From positions 165,022 to 229,021 of the forward strand of contig CAITIQ010000291.1 in assembly GCA_903892415.1 (NCBI GenBank): a DNA stretch of 64,000 nt. Reading direction: 5' to 3'. Source of the DNA: an uncultured delta proteobacterium (GTDB lineage Bacteria; Myxococcota_A; Polyangia; Polyangiales; Polyangiaceae). Positions 26,784 to 35,241 of this stretch are shown here, one piece after another. Each line of letters opens with the position of its first letter. The stretch's first letter is position 1. A program made the translations under genes and the position numbers. A model generated the notes under the pieces. It saw nothing but the letters and a program-made list of their open reading frames with translations. It did no database searches and was not told where the DNA came from.

Positions 26784-26917
26784 ATAAAGCATTCCTAACA
26801 CAAGCCGGGGAGCCGATCTGAGCGTGGAGCCTTCTAAGCCGTTCAGTCGTTGAGCGATGGCGCGCGAGCAACGCTAACGCGCCCCGGGTCAGACGCTCGC
26901 AGCGATTGAATCCGTTG

Positions 26918-27778
26918 TCATGCCTTCCAAGCCAAGGTGTTCTGCTGCGCGAAGAGCTCAAAGCTCGTGGGCGCGCGGCCAAGCAGGCGCTGAACCGCCG
27001 GGCTGATGGCTGCTGCGTAGCCAGCCTTGTCGACTGCGTGCAGTTCCATCATCGCGTCGGTCATCCAAACGGGCATCCCAGCGGACAGCATGCCCGCGCG
27101 AGCAGCCTCCTCAGGCACATCCACATAGCGAATCGAGCGACCACTGACTTCACTGAGAACTTCTGCCGCGCGAGCGATCGTCAGCGATTCCGGTCCCGTT
27201 AGCTCATAGGCCTGACCCTCGTGCCCCGCCGTGGTCAGAGCAAGCTTTGCAACTGCAGCGATGTCCGCGCCAGCGATGAAGCTGCAACCAGCGTTCCCCC
27301 AAGGTAGGTAGATCGCCCCGTCGGGCTGCGCCCGATAGTAATTGATGAAGTTCTCAAAGAAGTTGTTCGGGCGAAGAAAGGTGAACGCAATGCCCGACGC
27401 TTCCACCAGCTTCTCGACAGCCCGGTGCCAGCGACCAAGCTGAATTCCCGGCTCATGTTCGCAGCCGATCGCCGATAGCTTCACGATGTGTCGTACGCCC
27501 GCCGCCTTCGCGAACTCAATCAGGCGCGCTGCTAGTTCAACCTGATTGGGAGCAAAAGGCGTTAGCAGAAAGACTTTGCTTGCACCGTCGACGGCACGCT
27601 TGAGTGTGTCGTGGTCGTCGTAGTCAAATTCGACCGAGCTGACGTTGTTTGCCGACGAAACCTGCTTTGCTCCGCGGACTGCGGCGCGGACTGACACGCC
27701 GGGCAGGCCAGCCAAAGCCGACACGACCTGTGAGCCAATGGTCCCAGTAGCGCCTGTGACGAGAACTGTATCAGCCAT
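26918..27778 (-). CDS. NmrA/QOR2-like NAD(P)-binding oxidoreductase
   Basis: 286 residues from ATG 27778. A Rossmann GATGTIG motif (9-15) opens an atypical short-chain dehydrogenase fold of the NmrA group. Later segments such as HIVKLSAIG, FTFLRPNNFFENF and GPESLTIARAAEVL match quinone oxidoreductase 2-like or epimerase-like enzymes. It likely binds NADP and either reduces a quinone or acts as a redox sensor. It diverges from the LysR-type gene, with an 84-base intergenic region holding a T-N11-A site, so the regulator probably controls this gene. Confidence 0.87.
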   Translation of the reverse strand: MADTVLVTGATGTIGSQVVSALAGLPGVSVRAAVRGAKQVSSANNVSSVEFDYDDHDTLKRAVDGASKVFLLTPFAPNQVELAARLIEFAKAAGVRHIVKLSAIGCEHEPGIQLGRWHRAVEKLVEASGIAFTFLRPNNFFENFINYYRAQPDGAIYLPWGNAGCSFIAGADIAAVAKLALTTAGHEGQAYELTGPESLTIARAAEVLSEVSGRSIRYVDVPEEAARAGMLSAGMPVWMTDAMMELHAVDKAGYAAAISPAVQRLLGRAPTSFELFAQQNTLAWKA

Positions 27779-27833
27779 GATGAACTCCCTTTTTGAGCTG
27801 CGTATGCGCCCAAACTGCGTCATTGCGTGCTAG

Positions 27834-27848
27834 CTATCAAACGCATAG
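27834..27848. promoter_or_regulatory. Putative LysR box (T-N11-A)
   Basis: CTATCAAACGCATAG is an interrupted inverted repeat (CTAT-N7-ATAG) containing the T-N11-A pattern of LysR binding sites. It is placed between the divergent reductase and lysR-type genes, 14 bases before the lysR start. Confidence 0.5.
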
Positions 27849-27862
27849 TTCTAATAGAGACA

Positions 27863-28825
27863 ATGAACGCGGTGCATCTTCGCGAGCTCGATCTCAACCT
27901 GTTGGTCTTGCTGCGCGACCTGCTTGAGACCAAGAGCACAGTAAAGACCGCGAAGCGCTCGGGCCGGACCCAATCAGCGGTAAGTCATGGGCTCGGCCGA
28001 CTGCGAGCCATGTTCGATGACCAGCTCTTGGTTAGGGTCGGTGGCGGGCTCTCGCTCACGGCCTTTGCCGAGGAGCTGGTAGACCCTCTGCATAGGCTGC
28101 TCTTGGACACTCAGCGGTTGGTGACGGCCGCGCGCTCGTTGGAGCCAGCACGACTTTCGCGCACCTTCACGTTGGGCTGCACTGACTACGCCGAAATTGT
28201 GCTCGTCCCCACGCTGATGCAGCGACTTCGCAAGGAGGCTCCTTTGGCGACCCTCGTTACCCGAGCGCTGGGAGCCGACGCGGAGGCCGCTCTCATCGCG
28301 CGGGAAGTGGATCTGGTGTACGGCACGAGGTTCAAACAACTGGGAGCGATCGTCGAAGAGCCACTGCAACGCGAGAGTATGCGCGTGCTACTCCGTTGTG
28401 GGCACCCAGCCCTGGCGCGCCGGCTTACGCGGAAGGCGTATGCAGCTCTGGACCACGTGCTCGTCACCCCACGCGGCTCTCCCGGCGGCGCGGTCGATGC
28501 GGCGCTCGCTCCATTTGGATTGGAACGCCGTGTGGTGTTGCGATTGCCCAACTTCGTCTCAGCGGCGCTGATTGTGGCCCAGACCGACTTCGTGGTGACG
28601 CTGCCGCAGGGATTTGCGCAACGAATGACTGAAATCGCCAAACTGGAGTCCCTGCCAGCCCCGGTGCCGATCGCCGACTTTACCTTTAAGATGGCTTACT
28701 CCCGAACGCTGGAAGCAGACCCTGTTCACCGCTGGTTTCGCGCCCTCTTTTCCGAGGCTGTGCGCACGAGCGCTCGGGGTCCCCAAAGCAAGATTCTTGA
28801 TGTCGGCCAGCAAGCCCGCGACTAG
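27863..28825 (+). CDS. LysR-type transcriptional regulator
   Basis: 320 residues from ATG 27863. An N-terminal winged helix-turn-helix (about 8-67) with the recognition region KRSGRTQSAVSHGLGRLR, followed by a type 2 periplasmic-binding-like effector domain. NodD/PcpR-like signatures such as HLRELDLNLL at the start place it in that LysR subgroup. It probably regulates the divergent NmrA-type oxidoreductase, and itself, from the T-N11-A site between them. An upstream ATG-less extension was rejected. Confidence 0.9.
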   Translation: MNAVHLRELDLNLLVLLRDLLETKSTVKTAKRSGRTQSAVSHGLGRLRAMFDDQLLVRVGGGLSLTAFAEELVDPLHRLLLDTQRLVTAARSLEPARLSRTFTLGCTDYAEIVLVPTLMQRLRKEAPLATLVTRALGADAEAALIAREVDLVYGTRFKQLGAIVEEPLQRESMRVLLRCGHPALARRLTRKAYAALDHVLVTPRGSPGGAVDAALAPFGLERRVVLRLPNFVSAALIVAQTDFVVTLPQGFAQRMTEIAKLESLPAPVPIADFTFKMAYSRTLEADPVHRWFRALFSEAVRTSARGPQSKILDVGQQARD

Positions 28826-28837
28826 CATTCGGCCTTC

Positions 28838-30214
28838 ATGTCCGACCTCTTCTCTGACGATGCCGAGGATGTGGCAGGCCGCACCATTGGCAAATACGAG
28901 CTCGTTCGGCTCGTCGGACGTGGGGGCATGGGCAAGGTCTACGAGGCTATCAACCCAACCATCGGCAAGCGCGTTGCGCTCAAGATGCTCGATAGTGAGG
29001 TGGCCAAGCATCGCGACGCCGTTGCTCGCTTTCACCGCGAAGCCCAAGCCGCTAGCGCAGCAGAGAGCCCTCACATTGTAGAAATCTTCGACTCTGGCAT
29101 CACGGATGAGGGCGTGCCCTACATCGTGATGGAGCTACTCCGCGGCGAGTCACTTGCCTCCTTGCTCAAGCGCGAACCAAGGCTTTCCTCCGAAGAAACA
29201 AAGCGCATCATGGTGATGGTGCTGCGCGGCCTGGCCCGCGCTCATGAGGCCGGCATCGTTCATCGCGATCTGAAACCCGACAATATCTTTCTCGTGGACC
29301 GTCAGCCCGAACCAACGTTCGCGAAGATTCTCGACTTTGGGATCAGCAAGATCGAGCGCACCCGGACGACGACCACGCTGACCCGCGAAGGGACCGTCTT
29401 GGGAACGCCCAGCTATATGTCCCCGGAGCAGGCGCAAGGTGAGTCCGCCGTGGATGCTCGGAGTGACCTCTGGTCGATGGGGGCCATCATGTATGAGTGC
29501 CTCGGTGGGCGACCCCCGTTTGAGGGCGTCACCTACGAACAGATCATCGTTCGCATTTGCACCACGTCGCCACGCCCGCTTCATGAGCTTGCCCCGGAAA
29601 CTTCGCCCCGCCTGGTGGAGATCGTCGAACGCTGTTTGGCGCGTGAGCGCGAAGCGCGTTTTGCGTCGGCGTCCGAGGTCTTGGCGGCGCTTGGGGATGG
29701 TCCCCTATCGAGCGGAGTTGTTCGCATTCAATCGGTAAACCCGATGGCGCTCACGCCGACATTGGAGGCTCCTGCTCGTGTAGATCCTTCGAGTTCGAGC
29801 AGCGCACCGCGGTCGAAGTACACGGTGCCGATCGGTTTGGGAGCGCTTGTGTGTTCGGGCGCGTTCGTCGTTTGGGGCATGGGCTCCTCCACCGAGCAGC
29901 CAACCGCAGCTCCAAGCGGAGCGGCGAGCGAGGTCGGCGCCGGCACCGCATCAACCGCAGAGTCTAGGCCGGTTGTTGCGCCGGTGTCTGCGCAACCCAA
30001 AGTCGAGTCGCCGGGTGAAGGTGCTTCAGCAAAGTCGAGCGCCACGTCGGCCTTGCCATCGGCTTCGACGGGAACCAAAGACTCTCCTCGGCCAACTGTT
30101 CCCGTTAGGGCGAGTGCGGCAGCCTCAGCGGCGCCCACCGTTACCGCTGCGGTTCCAAGCGCAACGACTACTCCCAAAGGAGTCGCTGGTGATCTTCAAA
30201 TCCAGCATAAATAG
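28838..30214 (+). CDS. Transmembrane Hanks-type Ser/Thr protein kinase
   Basis: 458 residues. A complete, canonical kinase domain: GRGGMG (27-32), Lys49, HRDLKPDN (142-149), DFG (166-168), SPE (195-197). A single transmembrane helix spans about 328-347, followed by an Ala/Ser/Pro-rich outside region of about 110 residues. Its 3' end overlaps the next gene by 26 bases, and that gene ends overlapping a transporter gene, so kinase, envelope sensor and carrier form one tight operon. The substrate is unknown; the neighbours are the likeliest targets. Confidence 0.94.
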   Translation: MSDLFSDDAEDVAGRTIGKYELVRLVGRGGMGKVYEAINPTIGKRVALKMLDSEVAKHRDAVARFHREAQAASAAESPHIVEIFDSGITDEGVPYIVMELLRGESLASLLKREPRLSSEETKRIMVMVLRGLARAHEAGIVHRDLKPDNIFLVDRQPEPTFAKILDFGISKIERTRTTTTLTREGTVLGTPSYMSPEQAQGESAVDARSDLWSMGAIMYECLGGRPPFEGVTYEQIIVRICTTSPRPLHELAPETSPRLVEIVERCLAREREARFASASEVLAALGDGPLSSGVVRIQSVNPMALTPTLEAPARVDPSSSSSAPRSKYTVPIGLGALVCSGAFVVWGMGSSTEQPTAAPSGAASEVGAGTASTAESRPVVAPVSAQPKVESPGEGASAKSSATSALPSASTGTKDSPRPTVPVRASAAASAAPTVTAAVPSATTTPKGVAGDLQIQHK

Positions 30215-31481
30215 CCTTGTCTTGCTACTCGCGTTGATGCTCCCGAGCCTCGCGCCGGCACAAGAATCAGCTCCTGGTTCCTACGAGCGCCACATGGACC
30301 TGGGTGTGAGGTTGTTCGAGGATCGGAACTATGATGCAGCTCTCACTGAGTTCGAGCTGGCCTACGCCGAGAAAAAGGTGGCCAGCCCGTTGATCAACCT
30401 CGCGCTCTGTCACAAGGGCCGCTTCGAGTATCCGCGTGCTGTCGAGTATCTAGAGCGAGCGCTGCGAGACCATCGCGATTCAATCGAGGCTCCAGAGAAG
30501 ATTGAGCATGCAATCACCGAGCTGCGAGAGCTGCTGGCCGTTCTGCAGGTACGGGTCGAGCCCGCTGGCATTCCGTTTACCCTGACCTTGGATGGCAACG
30601 AGCTACCGTTGCAACCGAAGACCAGCGTGAGTCCGGGTAGCCATACCGTTGTTGCGCGCGCAGAGGGTTACGCCGAGGCTCGCGCTGCTCTCCGCATAGC
30701 CAGTGGTGAGCAGAAGTCGATTGTCCTCACGTTGATACCGACTTCGGGGATGCTCAAAGTCGAAGCTCCGGATGACAAGGTCAGCGTGATTGTCGACGGT
30801 GTGGCCAAGGGGGAAGGTCGCTATCGAGGCCGGCTGGAAGCTGGAACGCATCTGATAGTGATTGAGCGAGATGGTGACCGCTACAGCCTGAGCGTACCGA
30901 TCGTTGCCGCGGCGGAGACCAAGGTCGTCATCACCGGCAACGGCTTCGTGCGGGTAGGAGACGGAACTCCTCGCGGGCCAGACGAGATCGAACGACCACC
31001 GATTCGCGGAATCTACGCTGAGGTCGGTGGTCTCTTCGGCGCGTTTGCCGGCGCAAAGTCAGCTCCCTTCGGCGGCTTCGACGTTATCGGCGGTTACCAG
31101 GTAGCCAACAGCGTTGGTATCGACATCCGCTATATCCAGGGCTTCGTGGATGCCGACAACGCTCGAACGCCAGACAATCAAGTGGTTAATCTGAGTTCGC
31201 AGCTGCCATTTTCTACAAGCCAGGTCGGCGCTGGGGTTCGCTTCATGACCAACACGCCAGCGGTTCGGTTCGTCCAGTCGCTGCACTTTGGCGCCGCTAT
31301 GCTCTATTTCCCAGAGGCGAGGTCGACGGCATATGGTGCCTTTCTCGCGCTGGAGCCAGAGCTGGATATTGAGATCAGGCGGTTCTTGTTCGGTTTTGGA
31401 ACGCCTTTGGTGATTAACATCTTGCCGGATGCTTCTGCGCAACCGGCAATTCGTTTGCACTTTGGTTACGGCTTCTGGTGA
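30189..31481 (+). CDS. TPR/PEGA exported protein with C-terminal barrel-like domain
   Basis: 430 residues from GTG 30189, with AAAGGAG six bases upstream. A signal peptide ends about LAPAQ (residue 25). A TPR-like helical part follows (about 30-115), then two PEGA-like modules with FTLTLDGNELPL and VSVIVDGVAKGEG, then a C-terminal beta-rich region (about 265-430) ending in HFGYGFW, a plausible outer-membrane terminal strand. The open frame upstream belongs to the kinase gene region in another frame. The architecture suggests an envelope scaffold reaching from periplasm to outer membrane. It starts inside the kinase gene and its stop is shared with the next start (GTGA). Confidence 0.82.
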   Translation: MIFKSSINSLVLLLALMLPSLAPAQESAPGSYERHMDLGVRLFEDRNYDAALTEFELAYAEKKVASPLINLALCHKGRFEYPRAVEYLERALRDHRDSIEAPEKIEHAITELRELLAVLQVRVEPAGIPFTLTLDGNELPLQPKTSVSPGSHTVVARAEGYAEARAALRIASGEQKSIVLTLIPTSGMLKVEAPDDKVSVIVDGVAKGEGRYRGRLEAGTHLIVIERDGDRYSLSVPIVAAAETKVVITGNGFVRVGDGTPRGPDEIERPPIRGIYAEVGGLFGAFAGAKSAPFGGFDVIGGYQVANSVGIDIRYIQGFVDADNARTPDNQVVNLSSQLPFSTSQVGAGVRFMTNTPAVRFVQSLHFGAAMLYFPEARSTAYGAFLALEPELDIEIRRFLFGFGTPLVINILPDASAQPAIRLHFGYGFW

Positions 31482-33625
31482 AGCCTCGCGGGCTTCGCGT
31501 CGCAATGGTGGCCGCTGCAACCAGCGTTGCAGCGCTTACCGTGGCGAAGGCAACGCGGGATACGTTGTTTGTCTCGGTCTTTCCGCTCGATTGGTTGCCT
31601 TACGCGCTGATCGCGACGGGTTTGGGCAGCGCCCTGCTGGTCAGCGTCTATACGCGGCTCGTCGCGCGCTATGCGCTCGCAACGGTGGCCCCACTGCTAC
31701 CTGCTTTCTTCGCTCTTCTGTTCGGCGGCTCAGCGGTCTTTGCGCGCGGTAGCGAGAGTCCACCGTTGGTGGCAGCGCTTTATCTGTTATTGGGCGTCGG
31801 GTCGAGTCTTGTACTGAGTGCGTTCTGGTCGCTTTTCTCCGAGTCGACGGACGTGCGCTCGGCCAGGCTCGCGCTGCCCTCATTGACCCTTACGAGCTCG
31901 GTTGGCGGTCTCGTGGGGGCGCTGCTTTCGAGTGTTCTCTTGTCGGCGGCCGGTCCCTCTTCGCTGCTTCCCTTGGTTGCCGCGCTCAACTGTGTTGCCA
32001 GCGTGCTCTTGTGGCTGATGCGATCATCCGCTCAGGTCGCGGGACCGCGGCCCGCTGTACCGCGCGAGATGGATGGGGGTGGGCTGTGGACTGGCGTGCG
32101 CAGCATTGCGAAGTCTGAGTATCTGTCGGGCATTGCCGCTTTTGTGTTTCTGCTGGCGATTGCTGGTGCGTTTGCCGACTACTCACTCAAGGGCGTTGCT
32201 CTAGCGCGCTATTCGAGCGCGAGCGGCCTAGCGCAGTTTTTCGTTACGTTTCACGGTGTCGTGGCAGGCGTTACACTGGCCGCTCAGTTGCTTGTTGCGC
32301 AGCCGATGTTGGAGCGCCGAGGACTCGCGGCGACACTGGCGTTGCTCCCTGGCTTTCTGGTTGTCGTTGCTACGCTCAGCACTTTGTATCCGCTTCTGAT
32401 TGTTGTGGCGGTGCTTCGTGGAGGCGAGACTGCGCTCAAGAATTCCGCACACAAGGCTGCCTACGAGCTGCTGTTCGTTCCGCTTGGTAGTCGCGAGAAG
32501 CAACGAACACGTGCCGTCTTTGACACCCTGTTGGACCGCGTTGCCGAGGGAACCGCGGCGTTATTGCTGTTGGCGCTGATACTGGTGGTGAACTCGCCGC
32601 GAGTGTTAGCCGTGGGCATTGTCGCGCTCGCAGTCGCTGGCGTAGCGCTCATTCCCCGACTACGCAGAGGCTATGTCGGTGCGCTGACGTCCCGACTTCA
32701 CGAGGCTTCAGTTGAGGGTACGGATGCGGACGTCGAGCCAGCGATCTTCTCGGAGGTTCTGGCCGCACGCACCATGCAGCGTACGATGTCCGCCGCTACT
32801 CCAGAGACGCGCGCGCGACTGTCGAGGACCTCGTTCGGGAAGGCGTTTGCTGAGCGCGGAAGCTTGTTGATCGCTCCAAGCGGTACGCTTCGCGCGGCCC
32901 CGCTGATCAAGCTGGAGTCAAGCGAGAGCAGCCTCCTGGACGAATTGCGTAGCGCGGACAGTGTGCGAGTTCGTGCCGGCCTCATGCGCTGGGAGGGTCA
33001 AGATCGAACCGTTGTCAGCGCTGTGGTCGACCTACTCGATCATCAACAGTTGGCCGGCGTTGCTAGGCAGAGCCTTGAAGCCAAGGTAGACCGCCACATA
33101 GGAGCGCTTGCTGACCACTTGCTCGACCCTTCGCTCCGACCAACACTTCGAAGGCGGATCGTTGGCGTGATGGGGTCGGCCACGACGCAACGGGTGCTCC
33201 CTCCGTTGATCGAGGTCCTGTCCGATGCAGAGGAGGAGTTGCGCGGTCGCGCCGCAAAGGTGCTTCGAAAGCTGCATCAGCGGGGACTGTGTCCCACCGT
33301 TGAGGTGATTGATTCGGCCGTCGCCCGTGAACTTGCGCGTGAACGCGGAGCCTCGGCGATGGCGCAGTTGCGGATTGTGTTCGACTTGCTCGCGTTGCGC
33401 TTGCCCGCGCGCCCACTCGATCTAGCGTTCGACGCATTATCCAAGAACGATGCGGTTCGGCGACCACTGGCGCTCGAGTATCTCGAGAACGCACTCCCTG
33501 AGGCGTTTCGTGTTGCCATCTTCCGCCTGCTCGAGCTTCCGAGCGAAGTTGTTCCTGCCGCATCGCGTCGCGGTGTCGAGTTGATTGTGGCTGAACTCGA
33601 CCCAAGCGCCCAAAAGGAAGCTTGA
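31478..33625 (+). CDS. ATP/ADP-translocase-like (NTT/TLC) carrier with C-terminal HEAT-like repeats
   Basis: 715 residues from GTG 31478. About 12 hydrophobic segments occupy the first 400 residues. Segments such as VAKATRDTLFVSVFPLDWLP, ETALKNSAHKAAYELLFVPL and REKQRTRAVFDTLLDRVAEG match the nucleotide translocase (TLC/NTT, MFS-related) family. The last 250 or so residues are helical and HEAT-like (for example PPLIEVLSDAEEELRGRAAKVL). Classical NTTs exchange ATP for ADP in intracellular bacteria and plastids; homologues with HEAT tails in free-living bacteria have no established substrate. The terminal TGA forms part of a TGAGCGCTCA palindrome shared with the convergent cobA stop. Confidence 0.78.
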   Translation: MKPRGLRVAMVAAATSVAALTVAKATRDTLFVSVFPLDWLPYALIATGLGSALLVSVYTRLVARYALATVAPLLPAFFALLFGGSAVFARGSESPPLVAALYLLLGVGSSLVLSAFWSLFSESTDVRSARLALPSLTLTSSVGGLVGALLSSVLLSAAGPSSLLPLVAALNCVASVLLWLMRSSAQVAGPRPAVPREMDGGGLWTGVRSIAKSEYLSGIAAFVFLLAIAGAFADYSLKGVALARYSSASGLAQFFVTFHGVVAGVTLAAQLLVAQPMLERRGLAATLALLPGFLVVVATLSTLYPLLIVVAVLRGGETALKNSAHKAAYELLFVPLGSREKQRTRAVFDTLLDRVAEGTAALLLLALILVVNSPRVLAVGIVALAVAGVALIPRLRRGYVGALTSRLHEASVEGTDADVEPAIFSEVLAARTMQRTMSAATPETRARLSRTSFGKAFAERGSLLIAPSGTLRAAPLIKLESSESSLLDELRSADSVRVRAGLMRWEGQDRTVVSAVVDLLDHQQLAGVARQSLEAKVDRHIGALADHLLDPSLRPTLRRRIVGVMGSATTQRVLPPLIEVLSDAEEELRGRAAKVLRKLHQRGLCPTVEVIDSAVARELARERGASAMAQLRIVFDLLALRLPARPLDLAFDALSKNDAVRRPLALEYLENALPEAFRVAIFRLLELPSEVVPAASRRGVELIVAELDPSAQKEA

Positions 33626-33629
33626 GCGC

Positions 33630-34388
33630 TCAGCCCAACGCTGCCAACGCGAATGCCATCGGCTCGGACGGTAACAACGTTCTTGCGAGCTGAACGACCT
33701 CGCCGATCACGAGCACACCGGGGCCCTCATGGCTTGCGAGCTCGGCCTGGGCCAGGCTCTCCAACGTTCCCAACCAGCGAGTCGCCTCGGGCTGCGACGC
33801 GGCGCACACGATCGCTGCAGGCGTTCTTGCAGAAAAACCACGCTCAATCAGGAAGTGCGCAATGTCTCGTCGCGCCGCGATCCCCATTAGCACCACGATC
33901 GTAACGTTGGCGGCGCTCAGTCCGGAAAGGACCGGCTTCCACGCGGTGGGGGCGTGTCCACTGACCACTACGAAACCGCTTGCCACTCCGCGATGGGTCA
34001 CGGGGATCCCTGCGAGAGCAGGGCCCGCCAAGGCAGAGCTCACTCCGGGAACGACCTCGAACTCCAAGCCTGCGGCGAGCAGTGCCAGCGCTTCCTCGCC
34101 ACCGCGCCCAAAGACGAACGGATCCCCAGCCTTGAGCCGCACCACGCGCTCACCGCGTTTTGCCGCACGAATCATGATGCGATGGATGGTCGCCTGCTCG
34201 ATTGAATGCCTACCCGCGCGCTTCCCAACGAAGAACCGACGGGCCTTGGGCGCAAGCTCTAGGAGCACCTCTGGTACGAGTGCATCGTTGAGCACGAGAT
34301 CAGCCTTTGAGAGGCGGTCAAGGGCCCGCCGCGTAAGCAGCTCCGGGTCGCCCGGGCCAGCTCCCACCAACGCAACTACGGGGCTCAC
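33630..34388 (-). CDS. cobA: Uroporphyrinogen-III C-methyltransferase (SUMT)
   Basis: 252 residues starting at GTG 34388, overlapping the upstream gene as GTGA. The signatures are VGAGPGDPELLT near the N-terminus and LKAGDPFVFGRGGEE (about 85-100). It methylates uroporphyrinogen III twice with S-adenosylmethionine to give precorrin-2, the branch point to siroheme and cobalamin. Together with the dehydrogenase encoded upstream it should make siroheme for the reductase at 15.6-17.8 kb. An open extension to 34505 lies inside the upstream gene and was rejected. Confidence 0.93.
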   Translation of the reverse strand: MSPVVALVGAGPGDPELLTRRALDRLSKADLVLNDALVPEVLLELAPKARRFFVGKRAGRHSIEQATIHRIMIRAAKRGERVVRLKAGDPFVFGRGGEEALALLAAGLEFEVVPGVSSALAGPALAGIPVTHRGVASGFVVVSGHAPTAWKPVLSGLSAANVTIVVLMGIAARRDIAHFLIERGFSARTPAAIVCAASQPEATRWLGTLESLAQAELASHEGPGVLVIGEVVQLARTLLPSEPMAFALAALG

Positions 34389-34972
34389 AGGTCGCCTTTC
34401 GGTGCTGAGGCGATCAAGGCCTGGCGCAGCTTTTCGCGTCGCGCGGTGAGATCGAGCGCTGTGTCTTTCCAAGCAGAGCGCTGCTGACGAGCGAGCTCGA
34501 CCCAATGATCCAGATCGGCGGGTAGCAAGGTGTCAAGCGCCTCTCGCAGCAGGCCGGCCAACGCCGGTGCTGCTCCGCCAGTCGAGATTGCAAAGGTGAC
34601 CGCCCCACGCCGAACGATGCCGCCGAGATAGGCTGTGGCCAGCTCCAGATCGTCCACGACATTTGCGGGAATGCCCAACACGTCTGCCTCGGCCGCCACA
34701 GCTCGATTGACCTCTTTGGGAGCCGCGGCGACTACAAACCGGGCACCGGCCAGATCTCCCTGCCGATACGGCCGCCGCTCAACTGTTACGCCCTCTCGCA
34801 CACAGCGTTCATCAACTTCCGGGGCGATCACGGTGACCCGCGCACCAGCCGTCAACAAGCCTTCGAGCTTGCTTGTTGCAACGGGCCCGGCTCCGACAAC
34901 GACGACACGCGCTGCTTCCAACCGAAGAAACACCGGGTAAACAGCACGAGCGGCGCAGGAATCAGAGTTCAT
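34385..34972 (-). CDS. Precorrin-2 dehydrogenase / sirohydrochlorin ferrochelatase (Met8/CysG-N type)
   Basis: 195 residues. YPVFLRLEAARVVVVGAG (12-29) marks the NAD-binding start of the CysG N-terminal/Met8 family, and FAISTGGAAP is the conserved segment near the subunit interface. The enzyme oxidises precorrin-2 with NAD to sirohydrochlorin and, in bifunctional members, inserts iron to form siroheme. No separate chelatase gene is in the window, so the bifunctional reading is favoured but unproven. Co-transcribed with cobA through a GTGA overlap. A nested inverted repeat lies about 45 bases upstream of the start. Confidence 0.9.
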   Translation of the reverse strand: MNSDSCAARAVYPVFLRLEAARVVVVGAGPVATSKLEGLLTAGARVTVIAPEVDERCVREGVTVERRPYRQGDLAGARFVVAAAPKEVNRAVAAEADVLGIPANVVDDLELATAYLGGIVRRGAVTFAISTGGAAPALAGLLREALDTLLPADLDHWVELARQQRSAWKDTALDLTARREKLRQALIASAPKGDL

Positions 34973-35016
34973 CCGTTATGTTGGATGCTATTCCTAGCAG
35001 CTATGTCTGGTCTTGG

Positions 35017-35055
35017 CAATTGGAGCAGACGCGCGTCTGCTTTATTGTCCAATTG
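35017..35055. promoter_or_regulatory. Nested inverted repeat between tRNA-Ser and the siroheme genes
   Basis: A perfect 16-base palindrome GCAGACGCGCGTCTGC (35025-35040) is enclosed by CAATTGGA (35017-35024) and its complement TCCAATTG (35048-35055). It could be the tRNA transcript terminator, although no T-run follows on the minus strand, or a leader/operator structure for the siroheme operon. Confidence 0.4.
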
Positions 35056-35092
35056 AGGTGCAGCCTGTGAGCAGTTGGGCAGCGTGCAGATT

Positions 35093-35182
35093 TGGCGGAG
35101 GGGAAGAGATTCGAACTCTTGGATGGGTTACCCCATCGCCGGTTTTCAAAACCGGTTCCTTAGACCACTCGGACACCCCTCC
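35093..35182 (-). tRNA. tRNA-Ser (anticodon UGA)
   Basis: A 90-base minus-strand gene with encoded CCA. The acceptor GGAGGGG pairs with CCCCTCC. The anticodon stem CCGGT/ACCGG holds the loop TTTGAAA with anticodon TGA. A long variable arm GATGGG-GTAA-CCCATC is class II as expected for serine, and the T arm is AAGAG-TTCGAAT-CTCTT. It reads UCA and related serine codons. It lies upstream of the siroheme genes on the same strand. Confidence 0.96.
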
Positions 35183-35241
35183 AAATTGGGTGCCGTCTTA
35201 CCGACGCCCAGACCTTCGCCTCATCGCGCGGAGCCGTCAAG

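Noticed and set aside
26860..26884. GGCGCG/CGCGCC inverted repeat downstream of the NmrA-type gene
   Set aside because: Only six pairs with a 13-base loop and no T-run; expected by chance in GC-rich sequence.
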